A DNA stretch of 64,000 nt, from NCBI GenBank assembly GCA_046342195.1, contig JBKDQE010000042.1, positions 62,001 to 126,000 on the forward strand. Reading direction: 5' to 3'. Numbering within the stretch: position 1 is the stretch's first letter; each line of letters starts with the position of its first letter. The translations under genes and the position numbers were made by a program. The DNA is from CANHBY01 sp046342195 (GTDB lineage Bacteria; Pseudomonadota; Gammaproteobacteria; Burkholderiales; Burkholderiaceae_C). The notes below the pieces were generated by a model. The model saw nothing but the letters and a program-made list of their open reading frames with translations, had not been told where the DNA came from and did no database searches. Of the stretch, positions 50,892 to 58,562 are shown one piece after another.

Positions 50892-51362
50892 TCAGGGGGT
50901 TGTTTTTTTGATGCTGGCTTTGCGCTGGCGTGCCCGCTTAAGTGCCCCTCCTGCTGTGACACGCATATTGCCAACGACAGTGACCTTCTTGATTTGTGGC
51001 CGGTGGTTGCCGCTCTTGGAAAATTTGACAATTTTGACCACTTTGGGGCCTGGCATCCGGCCTTCCTTTGCTAAGGCTTCCTTGGGCGGAATTGGGCGCC
51101 AGAGTACCAACAATTTACCAATATGTTGGATCGGCGCGGCACTGAGCTCTTCTGTGAGCGAGGCAAGATACGCTTCGCGAGTGGTGCGATCGTCAGAAAG
51201 TACACGAACCTTGATCAGGCCGTGGGCCTGGAGAGCCACCTTGATTTCTTTCACGACCGAAGCGGTCAGGCCCTCGCTGCCAATGATGGCAACAGGAGAG
51301 AGGTGGTGGGCCTCAGCGCGTTTTTCTTTGCGTTGGGCAGGTGTGAGGTAAATGGCTGGCAT
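50892..51362 (-). CDS. yhbY: YhbY-type CRM RNA-binding protein
   Basis: 156 residues with a single CRM domain: LTPAQRKEKRAEAHHLSPVAIIGSEGLTASVVKEIKVALQAHGLIKVRV at the family core, ending LGKLLVLWRP. YhbY binds pre-50S particles. A basic tail (KKVTVVGNMRVTAGGALKRARQRKASIKK) is longer than in short homologs. It is divergent from rlmE, which starts 20 bp away. Confidence 0.92.
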   Translation of the reverse strand: MPAIYLTPAQRKEKRAEAHHLSPVAIIGSEGLTASVVKEIKVALQAHGLIKVRVLSDDRTTREAYLASLTEELSAAPIQHIGKLLVLWRPIPPKEALAKEGRMPGPKVVKIVKFSKSGNHRPQIKKVTVVGNMRVTAGGALKRARQRKASIKKTTP

Positions 51363-51381
51363 ACGTTATTATGAATCCTTC

Positions 51382-52098
51382 ATGAAAATAAAGTCTAAAA
51401 GTAAAAAAATCAATAAAGCGTGGCTGAACGATCACATCAATGATCCCTACGTCAAGCTGGCTCAAAAAGAGGGGTTTCGATCCCGTGCTGCCTATAAACT
51501 CAAAGAGATTGATGAGGCTTTAGGGCTCATTCGCCCTGGCCAATTGGTGCTTGATTTGGGCGCATCTCCAGGGGCATGGAGCCAGTACATTCGCCGGCGC
51601 TTTGCGCCCAGGCAGGCGGGTACGGGCGGGGCGGCGGTGGGCGCACTGGATGGAACCCTGATCGCGCTTGACATCCTGAATTGTGAACCCATAGAAGGGG
51701 TTCAATTTATTCAGGGTGATTTTCGCGAAGATTCGGTTTTAAAAACTTTACGTGAGGTGCTCGCGGGCCGCCCTGTGAATTTGGTGGTTTCTGACATGGC
51801 GCCTAATCTTTCAGGTATTGAAAGCTCAGACGCCATGCGAATGGCCCATTTGGTTGAGCTGGCGGTTGAATTTGCACTGAATCACCTTGATCCAAAGGGT
51901 GGGCTGATCTGTAAAGTGTTTCACGGCAGTGGCTACAGCCAACTGGTGAAACTTTTTAAAAATTCGTTTCACATTGCCAAGCCTATCAAACCCAAAGCGT
52001 CCCGTGATCGGTCTGCTGAAACTTTTTTGGTCGGCTTGGGCCCAAAATCAAGGCCAACTCGAGCCTTGGGAACCTTCCACGATAATCTTCTCGGTTAA
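51382..52098 (+). CDS. rlmE: 23S rRNA U2552 2'-O-methyltransferase
   Basis: 238 residues (FtsJ). SRAAYKLKEIDEALG carries the first catalytic Lys, LVLDLGASPGAWSQYI is the SAM-binding motif, VVSDMAPNLSGI the Asp, and GGLICKVFHGSG the second Lys, giving the K-D-K-E set. It starts at the ATG at 51382 in the usual order before ftsH. An insertion (about residues 73-90) relative to short homologs is seen. Confidence 0.95.
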   Translation: MKIKSKSKKINKAWLNDHINDPYVKLAQKEGFRSRAAYKLKEIDEALGLIRPGQLVLDLGASPGAWSQYIRRRFAPRQAGTGGAAVGALDGTLIALDILNCEPIEGVQFIQGDFREDSVLKTLREVLAGRPVNLVVSDMAPNLSGIESSDAMRMAHLVELAVEFALNHLDPKGGLICKVFHGSGYSQLVKLFKNSFHIAKPIKPKASRDRSAETFLVGLGPKSRPTRALGTFHDNLLG

Positions 52099-52265
52099 TT
52101 AAGTTTTTTTCAAATAAGAGACCCTTTCGAGGTGCGTCTATATTCTTCAGTTTGCTCTTGCTTGACATAGAATCGTACCCATCTAGCTTGCAAGTGTTTT
52201 TTAACCTTGTGATGATAACTTCGGGTGCCATCGCTGCGGCGGTGCAGGCCTGACCAGGAGATGCG

Positions 52266-54170
52266 GTGAACAATCAATGGTTTTCGAAAATTGCAATTTG
52301 GCTGGTGGTGATTCTTGTTCTCTTTACCATTTCCAAGTCATTTTTTGATCGAGGTGCTGCCCCAAATGGCCAAGTGCAATATTCTGAGTTTCTTGATGAG
52401 GTTCACGCCAAGCGCATCAAGACCGTGACACTCCAAGATGTTCCCGGAGGTGTAGAAATCACGGCCATCCGCACGGACGACACCCGGCTTCGTACTGTCG
52501 GCACGCGTCTCGACCCTGGCTTGACAGGTGATCTCATCGCCAATGGTGTTCGTTTCGATGTCAAAAAACCAGAAGAGCCCTCTCTTTTGGTCAGTATTCT
52601 TTTGTCTTGGGGCCCCATGTTGCTCTTGATTGGGGTCTGGTTTTATTTCATGCGTCAAATGCAGGGTGGCGGTAAGGGCGGTGCCTTCAGTTTTGGTAAA
52701 TCCAAGGCCCGAATGCTTGATGAAGCCAATAATGCGACCACTTTTGCCGATGTCGCGGGTTGTGATGAAGCCAAGGAAGAAGTCAAAGAGTTGGTTGATT
52801 TTCTGAAAGATCCTCAGCGCTTCCAAAAGCTCGGTGGGCGAATTCCCCGTGGTGTGTTGTTGGTAGGCCCCCCGGGAACGGGTAAAACTCTCTTGGCCAA
52901 GGCCATTGCCGGTGAGGCCAAGGTGCCTTTTTTCACTATTTCCGGCTCAGATTTTGTTGAAATGTTCGTGGGCGTTGGTGCTGCCCGTGTGCGCGACATG
53001 TTTGAGCAAGCCAAGAAAAATGCGCCTTGCATCATTTTTGTCGATGAAATTGACGCCGTGGGCCGTCATCGTGGTGCAGGCTTGGGCGGCGGCAATGACG
53101 AGCGCGAGCAAACCCTCAATCAAATGCTGGTTGAGATGGACGGTTTTGAAACCAATTTGGGGGTGATCGTCATGGCTGCCACCAACCGGCCAGACATTCT
53201 TGACCCGGCTTTGTTGCGTCCTGGCCGCTTTGACCGTCAGGTCTACGTGACTTTGCCTGATGTGCGGGGCCGTGAGCAAATTCTCACCGTTCATATGCGC
53301 AAAGTACCCGTTGGGCAAGACATTCAGCCTGACATTTTGGCTCGCGGCACCCCTGGTTTCTCTGGAGCTGACTTGGCCAATTTGGTCAATGAGGCTGCTT
53401 TGTTTGCAGCTCGTCGCAATGCCCGAGTCGTTGAAATGGCCGATTTCGAAAAGGCCAAAGACAAAATCATGATGGGGCCTGAGCGCAAATCAATGATCAT
53501 GCCAGAAGAAGAGCGTCGCAATACGGCTTACCATGAAGCGGGTCATGCTTTGGTTGCCCGCTTGATGCCCAAAACTGATCCTGTTCATAAAGTCACTGTC
53601 ATTCCCCGAGGGCGGGCTTTGGGCGTCACGATGCAGCTGCCAGAGTCTGATCGTTACAGCCTCGATAAAGATCGTATGCTCAGCACTATTTCCGTGTTAT
53701 TTGGGGGTCGTATTGCTGAAGAGGTGTTCATGAACCAAATGACCACGGGGGCCAGCAATGATTTTGAGCGCGCGACCTCCATTGCACGCGACATGGTCAC
53801 CCGTTATGGCATGACAGATGAGCTCGGCCCCATGGTATATGCTGAAAACGAAGGCGAGGTCTTTTTGGGTCGGTCGGTGACCAAGCATGTGAACGTCTCA
53901 GAGCAGACCATGCAAAAGGTTGATGCAGTGATTCGTCGCATCATTGATGAGCAATACCACATTGCCAGGCGCTTGATCGAAGACAACAAAGACAAAATGC
54001 ACGCCATGGCACAAGCCCTCCTCGAATGGGAAACCATCGACAGTGATCAGATCGATGACATCATGTCTGGCAATCCCCCTCGACCACCTAAAGACTGGTC
54101 TCTCTCGGGCAAGCCTCCGGCAGGGCCTGCGTCTCCATTTGCTTCTGACGGAAGCCCTGCCACAGCCTGA
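52266..54170 (+). CDS. ftsH: ATP-dependent zinc metalloprotease FtsH
   Basis: 634 residues. Two membrane helices (IAIWLVVILVLFTISKSF; ILLSWGPMLLLIGVWFYFM) flank a periplasmic domain. The AAA domain has GPPGTGKTLLAKA (Walker A) and IIFVDEIDAVG (Walker B), and the M41 protease has HEAGH at about residues 424-428. It starts with GTG at 52266. Degrades membrane and regulatory proteins (for example LpxC in other bacteria). Confidence 0.97.
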   Translation: MNNQWFSKIAIWLVVILVLFTISKSFFDRGAAPNGQVQYSEFLDEVHAKRIKTVTLQDVPGGVEITAIRTDDTRLRTVGTRLDPGLTGDLIANGVRFDVKKPEEPSLLVSILLSWGPMLLLIGVWFYFMRQMQGGGKGGAFSFGKSKARMLDEANNATTFADVAGCDEAKEEVKELVDFLKDPQRFQKLGGRIPRGVLLVGPPGTGKTLLAKAIAGEAKVPFFTISGSDFVEMFVGVGAARVRDMFEQAKKNAPCIIFVDEIDAVGRHRGAGLGGGNDEREQTLNQMLVEMDGFETNLGVIVMAATNRPDILDPALLRPGRFDRQVYVTLPDVRGREQILTVHMRKVPVGQDIQPDILARGTPGFSGADLANLVNEAALFAARRNARVVEMADFEKAKDKIMMGPERKSMIMPEEERRNTAYHEAGHALVARLMPKTDPVHKVTVIPRGRALGVTMQLPESDRYSLDKDRMLSTISVLFGGRIAEEVFMNQMTTGASNDFERATSIARDMVTRYGMTDELGPMVYAENEGEVFLGRSVTKHVNVSEQTMQKVDAVIRRIIDEQYHIARRLIEDNKDKMHAMAQALLEWETIDSDQIDDIMSGNPPRPPKDWSLSGKPPAGPASPFASDGSPATA

Positions 54171-54221
54171 TCGTTTCTTGTCTCGTCAACAGGGGCTGGT
54201 GATCCAAGCCCCTTCTTGATC

Positions 54222-55082
54222 ATGCCTTCTTTGATCTGGCAAACTTCGCGCTTTCAGCTTGACTTGACTCAGCCCTTGGTCATGGGCATCGTCAATCTTA
54301 CGCCCGATTCTTTTTCTGATGGGGGGCAATTTTTCAACCCATGTGCAGCCCTCAAGCACTGTGAACAACTCTTGAAAGAAGGGGTTCATATTCTGGATGT
54401 GGGGGGTGAGTCTAGCCGGCCAGGATCTCTCCCTGTGGATCTGGATGAGGAGTGGCGTCGGGTTGAGCCGATCCTTTGCGAAGTGGTCGGCTGGAACTGC
54501 CCTGTTTCTCTCGATACCACCAAACCTGAGCTGATGCGTCGTGCTCTTGATCTGGGTGTTGATATTATCAATGATATCAATGCATTGCGTTCGCCGGGGG
54601 CCCTGGAGGTGATTACCTCAGCGCGCTGTGGTGTGTGTCTCATGCACATGCAAGGTCAGCCAGAACAGATGCAAGCGCGCCCTTGCTATGAGGACGTGGT
54701 GAGCGAAGTTTCCTCATATTTGCTGGGTCGTGTCGAGCTTTTGCGTGCACGGGGTGTGGCAGATGCGCGGGTTGTTCTGGATCCTGGTATTGGTTTTGGT
54801 AAATCGGTAGAGCACAATTTTGAATTACTGCGGCATCAGTCTCGCTTGCTTGATTTGGGGTTTCCCGTATTGGTGGGCTGGTCACGCAAATCATCTCTGG
54901 GTGCTGTGACGGGGCGAGCCACCACTGATCGTTTGCCCGCCAGTTTGGCTGCAGCCCTTGCGGCGGTCATTCATGGGGCCAGGGTAGTTCGGGTGCACGA
55001 TGTGGCGGCGACAGTTGATGCCTTGAAAGTATGGCAAGCTGCCGGCTTGCCAGGGAACCTCTGCGAAACCCACTGTCAATAA
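54222..55082 (+). CDS. folP: Dihydropteroate synthase, C-terminus rebuilt by a MITE
   Basis: 286 residues. It condenses p-aminobenzoate with dihydropterin pyrophosphate in folate synthesis. MGIVNLTPDSFSDGG, LDVGGESSRPGS and VLDPGIGFGKSVEHN are the family signatures, and the fold ends VRVHDVAATVDALKVWQAAG. The last nine residues (GNLCETHCQ) and the stop come from the MITE that starts at 55053. In relatives folP is followed by glmM; here glmM is absent and cysK faces it. Confidence 0.94.
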   Translation: MPSLIWQTSRFQLDLTQPLVMGIVNLTPDSFSDGGQFFNPCAALKHCEQLLKEGVHILDVGGESSRPGSLPVDLDEEWRRVEPILCEVVGWNCPVSLDTTKPELMRRALDLGVDIINDINALRSPGALEVITSARCGVCLMHMQGQPEQMQARPCYEDVVSEVSSYLLGRVELLRARGVADARVVLDPGIGFGKSVEHNFELLRHQSRLLDLGFPVLVGWSRKSSLGAVTGRATTDRLPASLAAALAAVIHGARVVRVHDVAATVDALKVWQAAGLPGNLCETHCQ

Positions 55083-55203
55083 CCGCGCCTTTCCCGGATG
55101 GGGGTGCAAGGCAAATTTTGCAGCCTGTAGCCGCCGCTAAAGGAAAAAAAGCCAACGCGGGCAGACCTCCTTCGGGAAAGGATGCGATCGCCGCGAGGGG
55201 CTC
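55053..55203. mobile_element. MITE copy fused to the end of folP
   Basis: The left end GGGAACCTCTGCGAAACCC starts at 55053; the body matches the reverse complement of 37953-38115 (CGCCTTTCCCGGATGGGGG, TTTTGCAGCCTGTAGC, GGATGCGATCGCCGCGAGGGG). The right inverted end is lost after about 55200. It supplies the folP stop codon. The rest of the spacer to 55361 shows nothing clear. Confidence 0.78.
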
Positions 55204-55361
55204 TCCTCACCCCACTTCCTTATCGAGTGTCTCGCAGCCGTTGCAGCTGGCTCCTGATCAGGAGTTTGAGTCGTCAATTTAGGGGTCGCATAAAGCGATA
55301 AATCATTGGCTGGCCATGGCTCAGGTTTTCTGTATTTGTGTGCCTATTTACCGATGAACCA

Positions 55362-56285
55362 TCAGCCTTCAGCAGGCAGAAAGCCTTCAATCGACAGGTA
55401 TCGTTCGCCAGTGTCGTAGTTAAAGCCGAGCACGGTCGCGCCCACAGGGAGATCAGGCAGTTTTTGCGCAATGGCCGCCAGCGTGGCGCCACTGGAAATG
55501 CCAACAAGCATGCCTTCTTCGCGGGCTGCGCGTCGGGCCATTTCGCGTGCGGCTTCAGCTTCAACCAAAATCACGCCATCAAGCAGCTCGGTGTGCAAGT
55601 TTTTAGGAATAAAACCAGCGCCAATGCCCTGAATCGGGTGTGGTGCGGGTAGGCCGCCACTGATCACCGGGCTGGCGGCCGGCTCAACGGCAAAGACTTT
55701 CAGTGTTGGCCATTGGGCTTTGAGTACCTTTGCGCAGCCAGTGATGTGTCCGCCTGTGCCTACACCCGTGATGAGCGCGTCGATGCCCTGCGGAAAGTCG
55801 TTCAGTATTTCCTGGGCCGTAATTCGCACATGGATGTCGATATTGGCAGGGTTTTCAAACTGCTGAGGCATCCAGGCTCCTGGGGTTTGTGCCAGCAATT
55901 CTTTGGCAGTGGCAATGGCACCGTTCATGCCCTTTTCCCGCGGAGTCAAGACAAAGGTGGCGCCATAGGCCAGCATGAGGCGGCGACGCTCCACGCTCAT
56001 GCTTTCCGGCATCACGAGCACAAGCTGGTAGCCCTTGACGGCTGCCACCATGGCCAGCCCCACCCCTGTATTGCCGGAGGTGGGTTCAATGATGGTTGCC
56101 CCAGATTGAAGCTCTCCGCTAGCCTCGGCGGCTTCTACCATAGCCAAGGCGATACGGTCTTTGATCGATCCACCTGGGTTGGCGCGTTCATTTTTGATGA
56201 AGACTTTGTGCGTGCGATTGAAGAGTCGATGAATGTAAATATGGGGGGTGTTGCCAATGGTTTGAAGGATGTTGGCGGCGATCAT
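55362..56285 (-). CDS. cysK: Cysteine synthase A type enzyme
   Basis: 307 residues, PLP-dependent O-acetylserine sulfhydrylase. NPGGSIKDRIALAMVE carries the PLP lysine (about residue 44, in the GSIKD word), IIEPTSGNTGVGLAMVAA the TSGNT loop, and TGVGTGGHITGCAKVL the phosphate-binding glycines, with GISSGATLAAI later. The NPGGSIKDR wording favours CysK over CysM. The start ATG at 56285 follows family alignment; the frame upstream to 56390 lacks likeness. Confidence 0.93.
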   Translation of the reverse strand: MIAANILQTIGNTPHIYIHRLFNRTHKVFIKNERANPGGSIKDRIALAMVEAAEASGELQSGATIIEPTSGNTGVGLAMVAAVKGYQLVLVMPESMSVERRRLMLAYGATFVLTPREKGMNGAIATAKELLAQTPGAWMPQQFENPANIDIHVRITAQEILNDFPQGIDALITGVGTGGHITGCAKVLKAQWPTLKVFAVEPAASPVISGGLPAPHPIQGIGAGFIPKNLHTELLDGVILVEAEAAREMARRAAREEGMLVGISSGATLAAIAQKLPDLPVGATVLGFNYDTGERYLSIEGFLPAEG

Positions 56286-56444
56286 GCGGTGTGCTCCTTG
56301 GGCAGTGAAGAGCATGGCGGCTCGACTGAACGGGATAAGTGAGAGGCTACTCGGCTTTGCGCCGAAAGTGAAGCACCTTGGCATCCCCAAGCTGAGGATT
56401 GGGGTTTGGTGTGATGATCGAACAGATCGAGGGCTTGACCCGGC

Positions 56445-57044
56445 CTACAGCCACCTTGCCACCCTTGAGCAGTAATGTTCGTAGGCCTCGCCGTGTAGCT
56501 GGGAAAGGTATTTTTCTTCTAGCCGAACCTGGACTTGAACGACAACCTCGTTCGCTGCGAGTATGGCCAGAGTTGCAGCATTAGGCGCAACCAAGAAAAA
56601 GCCGAGCAGAGCGAGCCTAATGGCAAGGAATATGGGGTTGCGAGAGACGGCGAACAGGCCTTTGCTGACCAGCTCGGTCCGGTTGGCGCTGTCGATGCCA
56701 ATGCGCCAGGAAGTGCCCATTTGAGTCTGGGCTACAAGCATCCAAAATAGGGAAACCAGTAGGCATAACCAAGCAACCCATTTGAGAGCGTTGACTTCCA
56801 GGGGGATGATCGAGCCCAGCCAAGTTGGGGCCTGTGGCACGAAGGCCAGCATTATGGCCACGCAAGCACAGGCAAGCATGAGGACTTTGAATGCCATGCC
56901 GATATAGCCGTAGACGTCTTGGGTGCGAGGAAGCACGAGGGGGTTGATGCCAGTGCTACGGTGAACGAGCACCGAAGGAATAATAAAGGCCAGCAGGAAG
57001 AGTACAAGGAAATAAAGCAGCAGCAAGATATTTTGGTGGGGCAT
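56445..57044 (-). CDS. Isoprenylcysteine-methyltransferase-like membrane protein
   Basis: 199 residues with about five membrane segments (LLLYFLVLFLLAFIIPSVLV, VLMLACACVAIMLAF, WVAWLCLLVSLFWMLVAQ). The C-terminal words LVSKGLFAVSRNPIFLAIRLALLG and EEKYLSQLHGEAYEHYCSRVARWL are those of the ICMT/PEMT (NnrU-like) family, which methylate lipids or carboxyls with SAM. Substrate unknown. Divergent from hemE. Confidence 0.88.
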   Translation of the reverse strand: MPHQNILLLLYFLVLFLLAFIIPSVLVHRSTGINPLVLPRTQDVYGYIGMAFKVLMLACACVAIMLAFVPQAPTWLGSIIPLEVNALKWVAWLCLLVSLFWMLVAQTQMGTSWRIGIDSANRTELVSKGLFAVSRNPIFLAIRLALLGFFLVAPNAATLAILAANEVVVQVQVRLEEKYLSQLHGEAYEHYCSRVARWL

Positions 57045-57159
57045 GGCTCAGATTTATTTTTCGCTGGGGTTTGATACGCGGTCGATGAAACTTTTATTTG
57101 AGCTGATTTTGCCAATAAAAAGTGTACCAAAAGAGCATGATGGGCCGGATAATTCGAGG

Positions 57160-58260
57160 ATGTTTTCACCTCTCCAAAACGATACTTTCTTGCGCGCTTG
57201 TTGGCGACAACCGGTTGACTACACTCCCATCTGGTTGATGCGTCAGGCAGGACGCTATTTGCCTGAATACCGCCATACCCGAGCCAAAGCCGGCAGTTTC
57301 ATGGGCTTGGCCACCCATCCCGAATGGGCCACGGAGGTGACCTTGCAGCCCCTGGAACGTTATCCCCTGGATGCGGCTATTTTGTTCAGCGACATTCTCA
57401 CGGTGCCTGATGCCATGGGCTTGGGTCTGAGTTTCGAGCAGGGCGAAGGGCCGCGCTTGGCCCGCCCGATTCGCGATGAAGCTGCTGTGGCGGCACTTGA
57501 GGTGCCCGACATGGAGCGGCTGCGCTATGTCTTCGAGGCGGTGACATCGATCCGCAAGGCCCTTCAAGGCCGGGTGCCCCTGATCGGTTTTTCAGGCAGC
57601 CCCTGGACCTTGGCCTGCTACATGGTTGAAGGCGCTGGGTCTGACGACTACCGATGGGTCAAGTCTTTATTGTATTCTCGCCCAGATCTGATGCACCGGG
57701 TGCTGGCAGTCAATGCAGACACTGTGGCCTTGTATTTGAATGCCCAAATTGACGCCGGGGCACAAGCCGTGATGGTATTTGACAGTTGGGGCGGGGTGCT
57801 GGCAGATGGCGCTTTCCAGTCTTTTAGTTTGGCCTACATTCAGCGTGTTTTGCGCCAATTGAAAACTGAGCATGAGGGGCAAGCCATTCCGCAGATTGTT
57901 TTCACCAAAGGGGGCGGGCAGTGGCTGGAGGCGATGCTCGGTTCAGGCCTTGCGGGTCATGTGGCGCCCCAGGTTTTGGGCCTGGACTGGACAGTGAATT
58001 TGGCCCGGGCTCGCGAACGCCTCGCCGATCGCGTTGCCCTTCAGGGCAATCTTGACCCGAGTGTTTTGTTTGCGCCCCCCGCCCAGATTGAAGCTGAGGT
58101 TCAGCGAGTGTTGCAAGATTTTGGGCCTTTGCCTGCGGCTGGAGGTGCAGGCCATATCTTCAACCTGGGGCATGGCATCAGCCAGCACACCCCGCCTGAA
58201 AGCGTGGCCGTGTTGGTTGAGGCGGTGCACCGGTGTTCGCGCCAGTGGAGGTCAATGTGA
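57160..58260 (+). CDS. hemE: Uroporphyrinogen decarboxylase
   Basis: 366 residues. It removes four carboxyls from uroporphyrinogen III in heme synthesis. WLMRQAGRYLPEYR with the catalytic Arg pair, DAAILFSDILTVPDAMG with the key Asp, GFSGSPWTLACYMVEG and GGAGHIFNLGHGISQHTPPE are family signatures. The start ATG at 57160 fits; upstream frame to 57043 is not conserved in style. Confidence 0.96.
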   Translation: MFSPLQNDTFLRACWRQPVDYTPIWLMRQAGRYLPEYRHTRAKAGSFMGLATHPEWATEVTLQPLERYPLDAAILFSDILTVPDAMGLGLSFEQGEGPRLARPIRDEAAVAALEVPDMERLRYVFEAVTSIRKALQGRVPLIGFSGSPWTLACYMVEGAGSDDYRWVKSLLYSRPDLMHRVLAVNADTVALYLNAQIDAGAQAVMVFDSWGGVLADGAFQSFSLAYIQRVLRQLKTEHEGQAIPQIVFTKGGGQWLEAMLGSGLAGHVAPQVLGLDWTVNLARARERLADRVALQGNLDPSVLFAPPAQIEAEVQRVLQDFGPLPAAGGAGHIFNLGHGISQHTPPESVAVLVEAVHRCSRQWRSM

Positions 58261-58320
58261 GCATGGCTTCAAAAAATAGAGGGTTCAGAACATTTGCCAG
58301 AGCTTTCTTGGGTCTTGGAC

Positions 58321-58519
58321 TTATCCCCAGATAGGCACAATTTCCACAGTTATTTTTTGGCACTTCTGAAAAATTTCCAAATACGGTGGATAACTTATTT
58401 AATGTATTGATTTTATTGTTTTTTTGTATAAAAAATAGGCCTCATGAGCTTCCATAATTCCCCCCATTTATCAGCCAAAACGCATGCTGTCGGGTACTTT
58501 TCCCACAAAGTTATCCACA
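58321..58519. promoter_or_regulatory. DnaA-box cluster in AT-rich spacer (possible oriC)
   Basis: The 302-bp spacer between hemE and priA holds a perfect DnaA box TTATCCACA (58511-58519), two single-mismatch boxes (TTATCCCCA 58321-58329; GGTGGATAA on the reverse strand 58385-58393) and two double-mismatch ones (ATTTCCACA 58340-58348; TTTCCCACA 58499-58507). Between them 58393-58440 is strongly AT-rich with T and A runs, like an unwinding element. Such clustering is typical of oriC. The usual oriC neighbours (dnaA, dnaN) are not in the window, so this stays a candidate. Confidence 0.5.
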
Positions 58520-58562
58520 GCTTTGATGTGCTAAAAAGCCTTTGCAAAATAAACACTGATCT

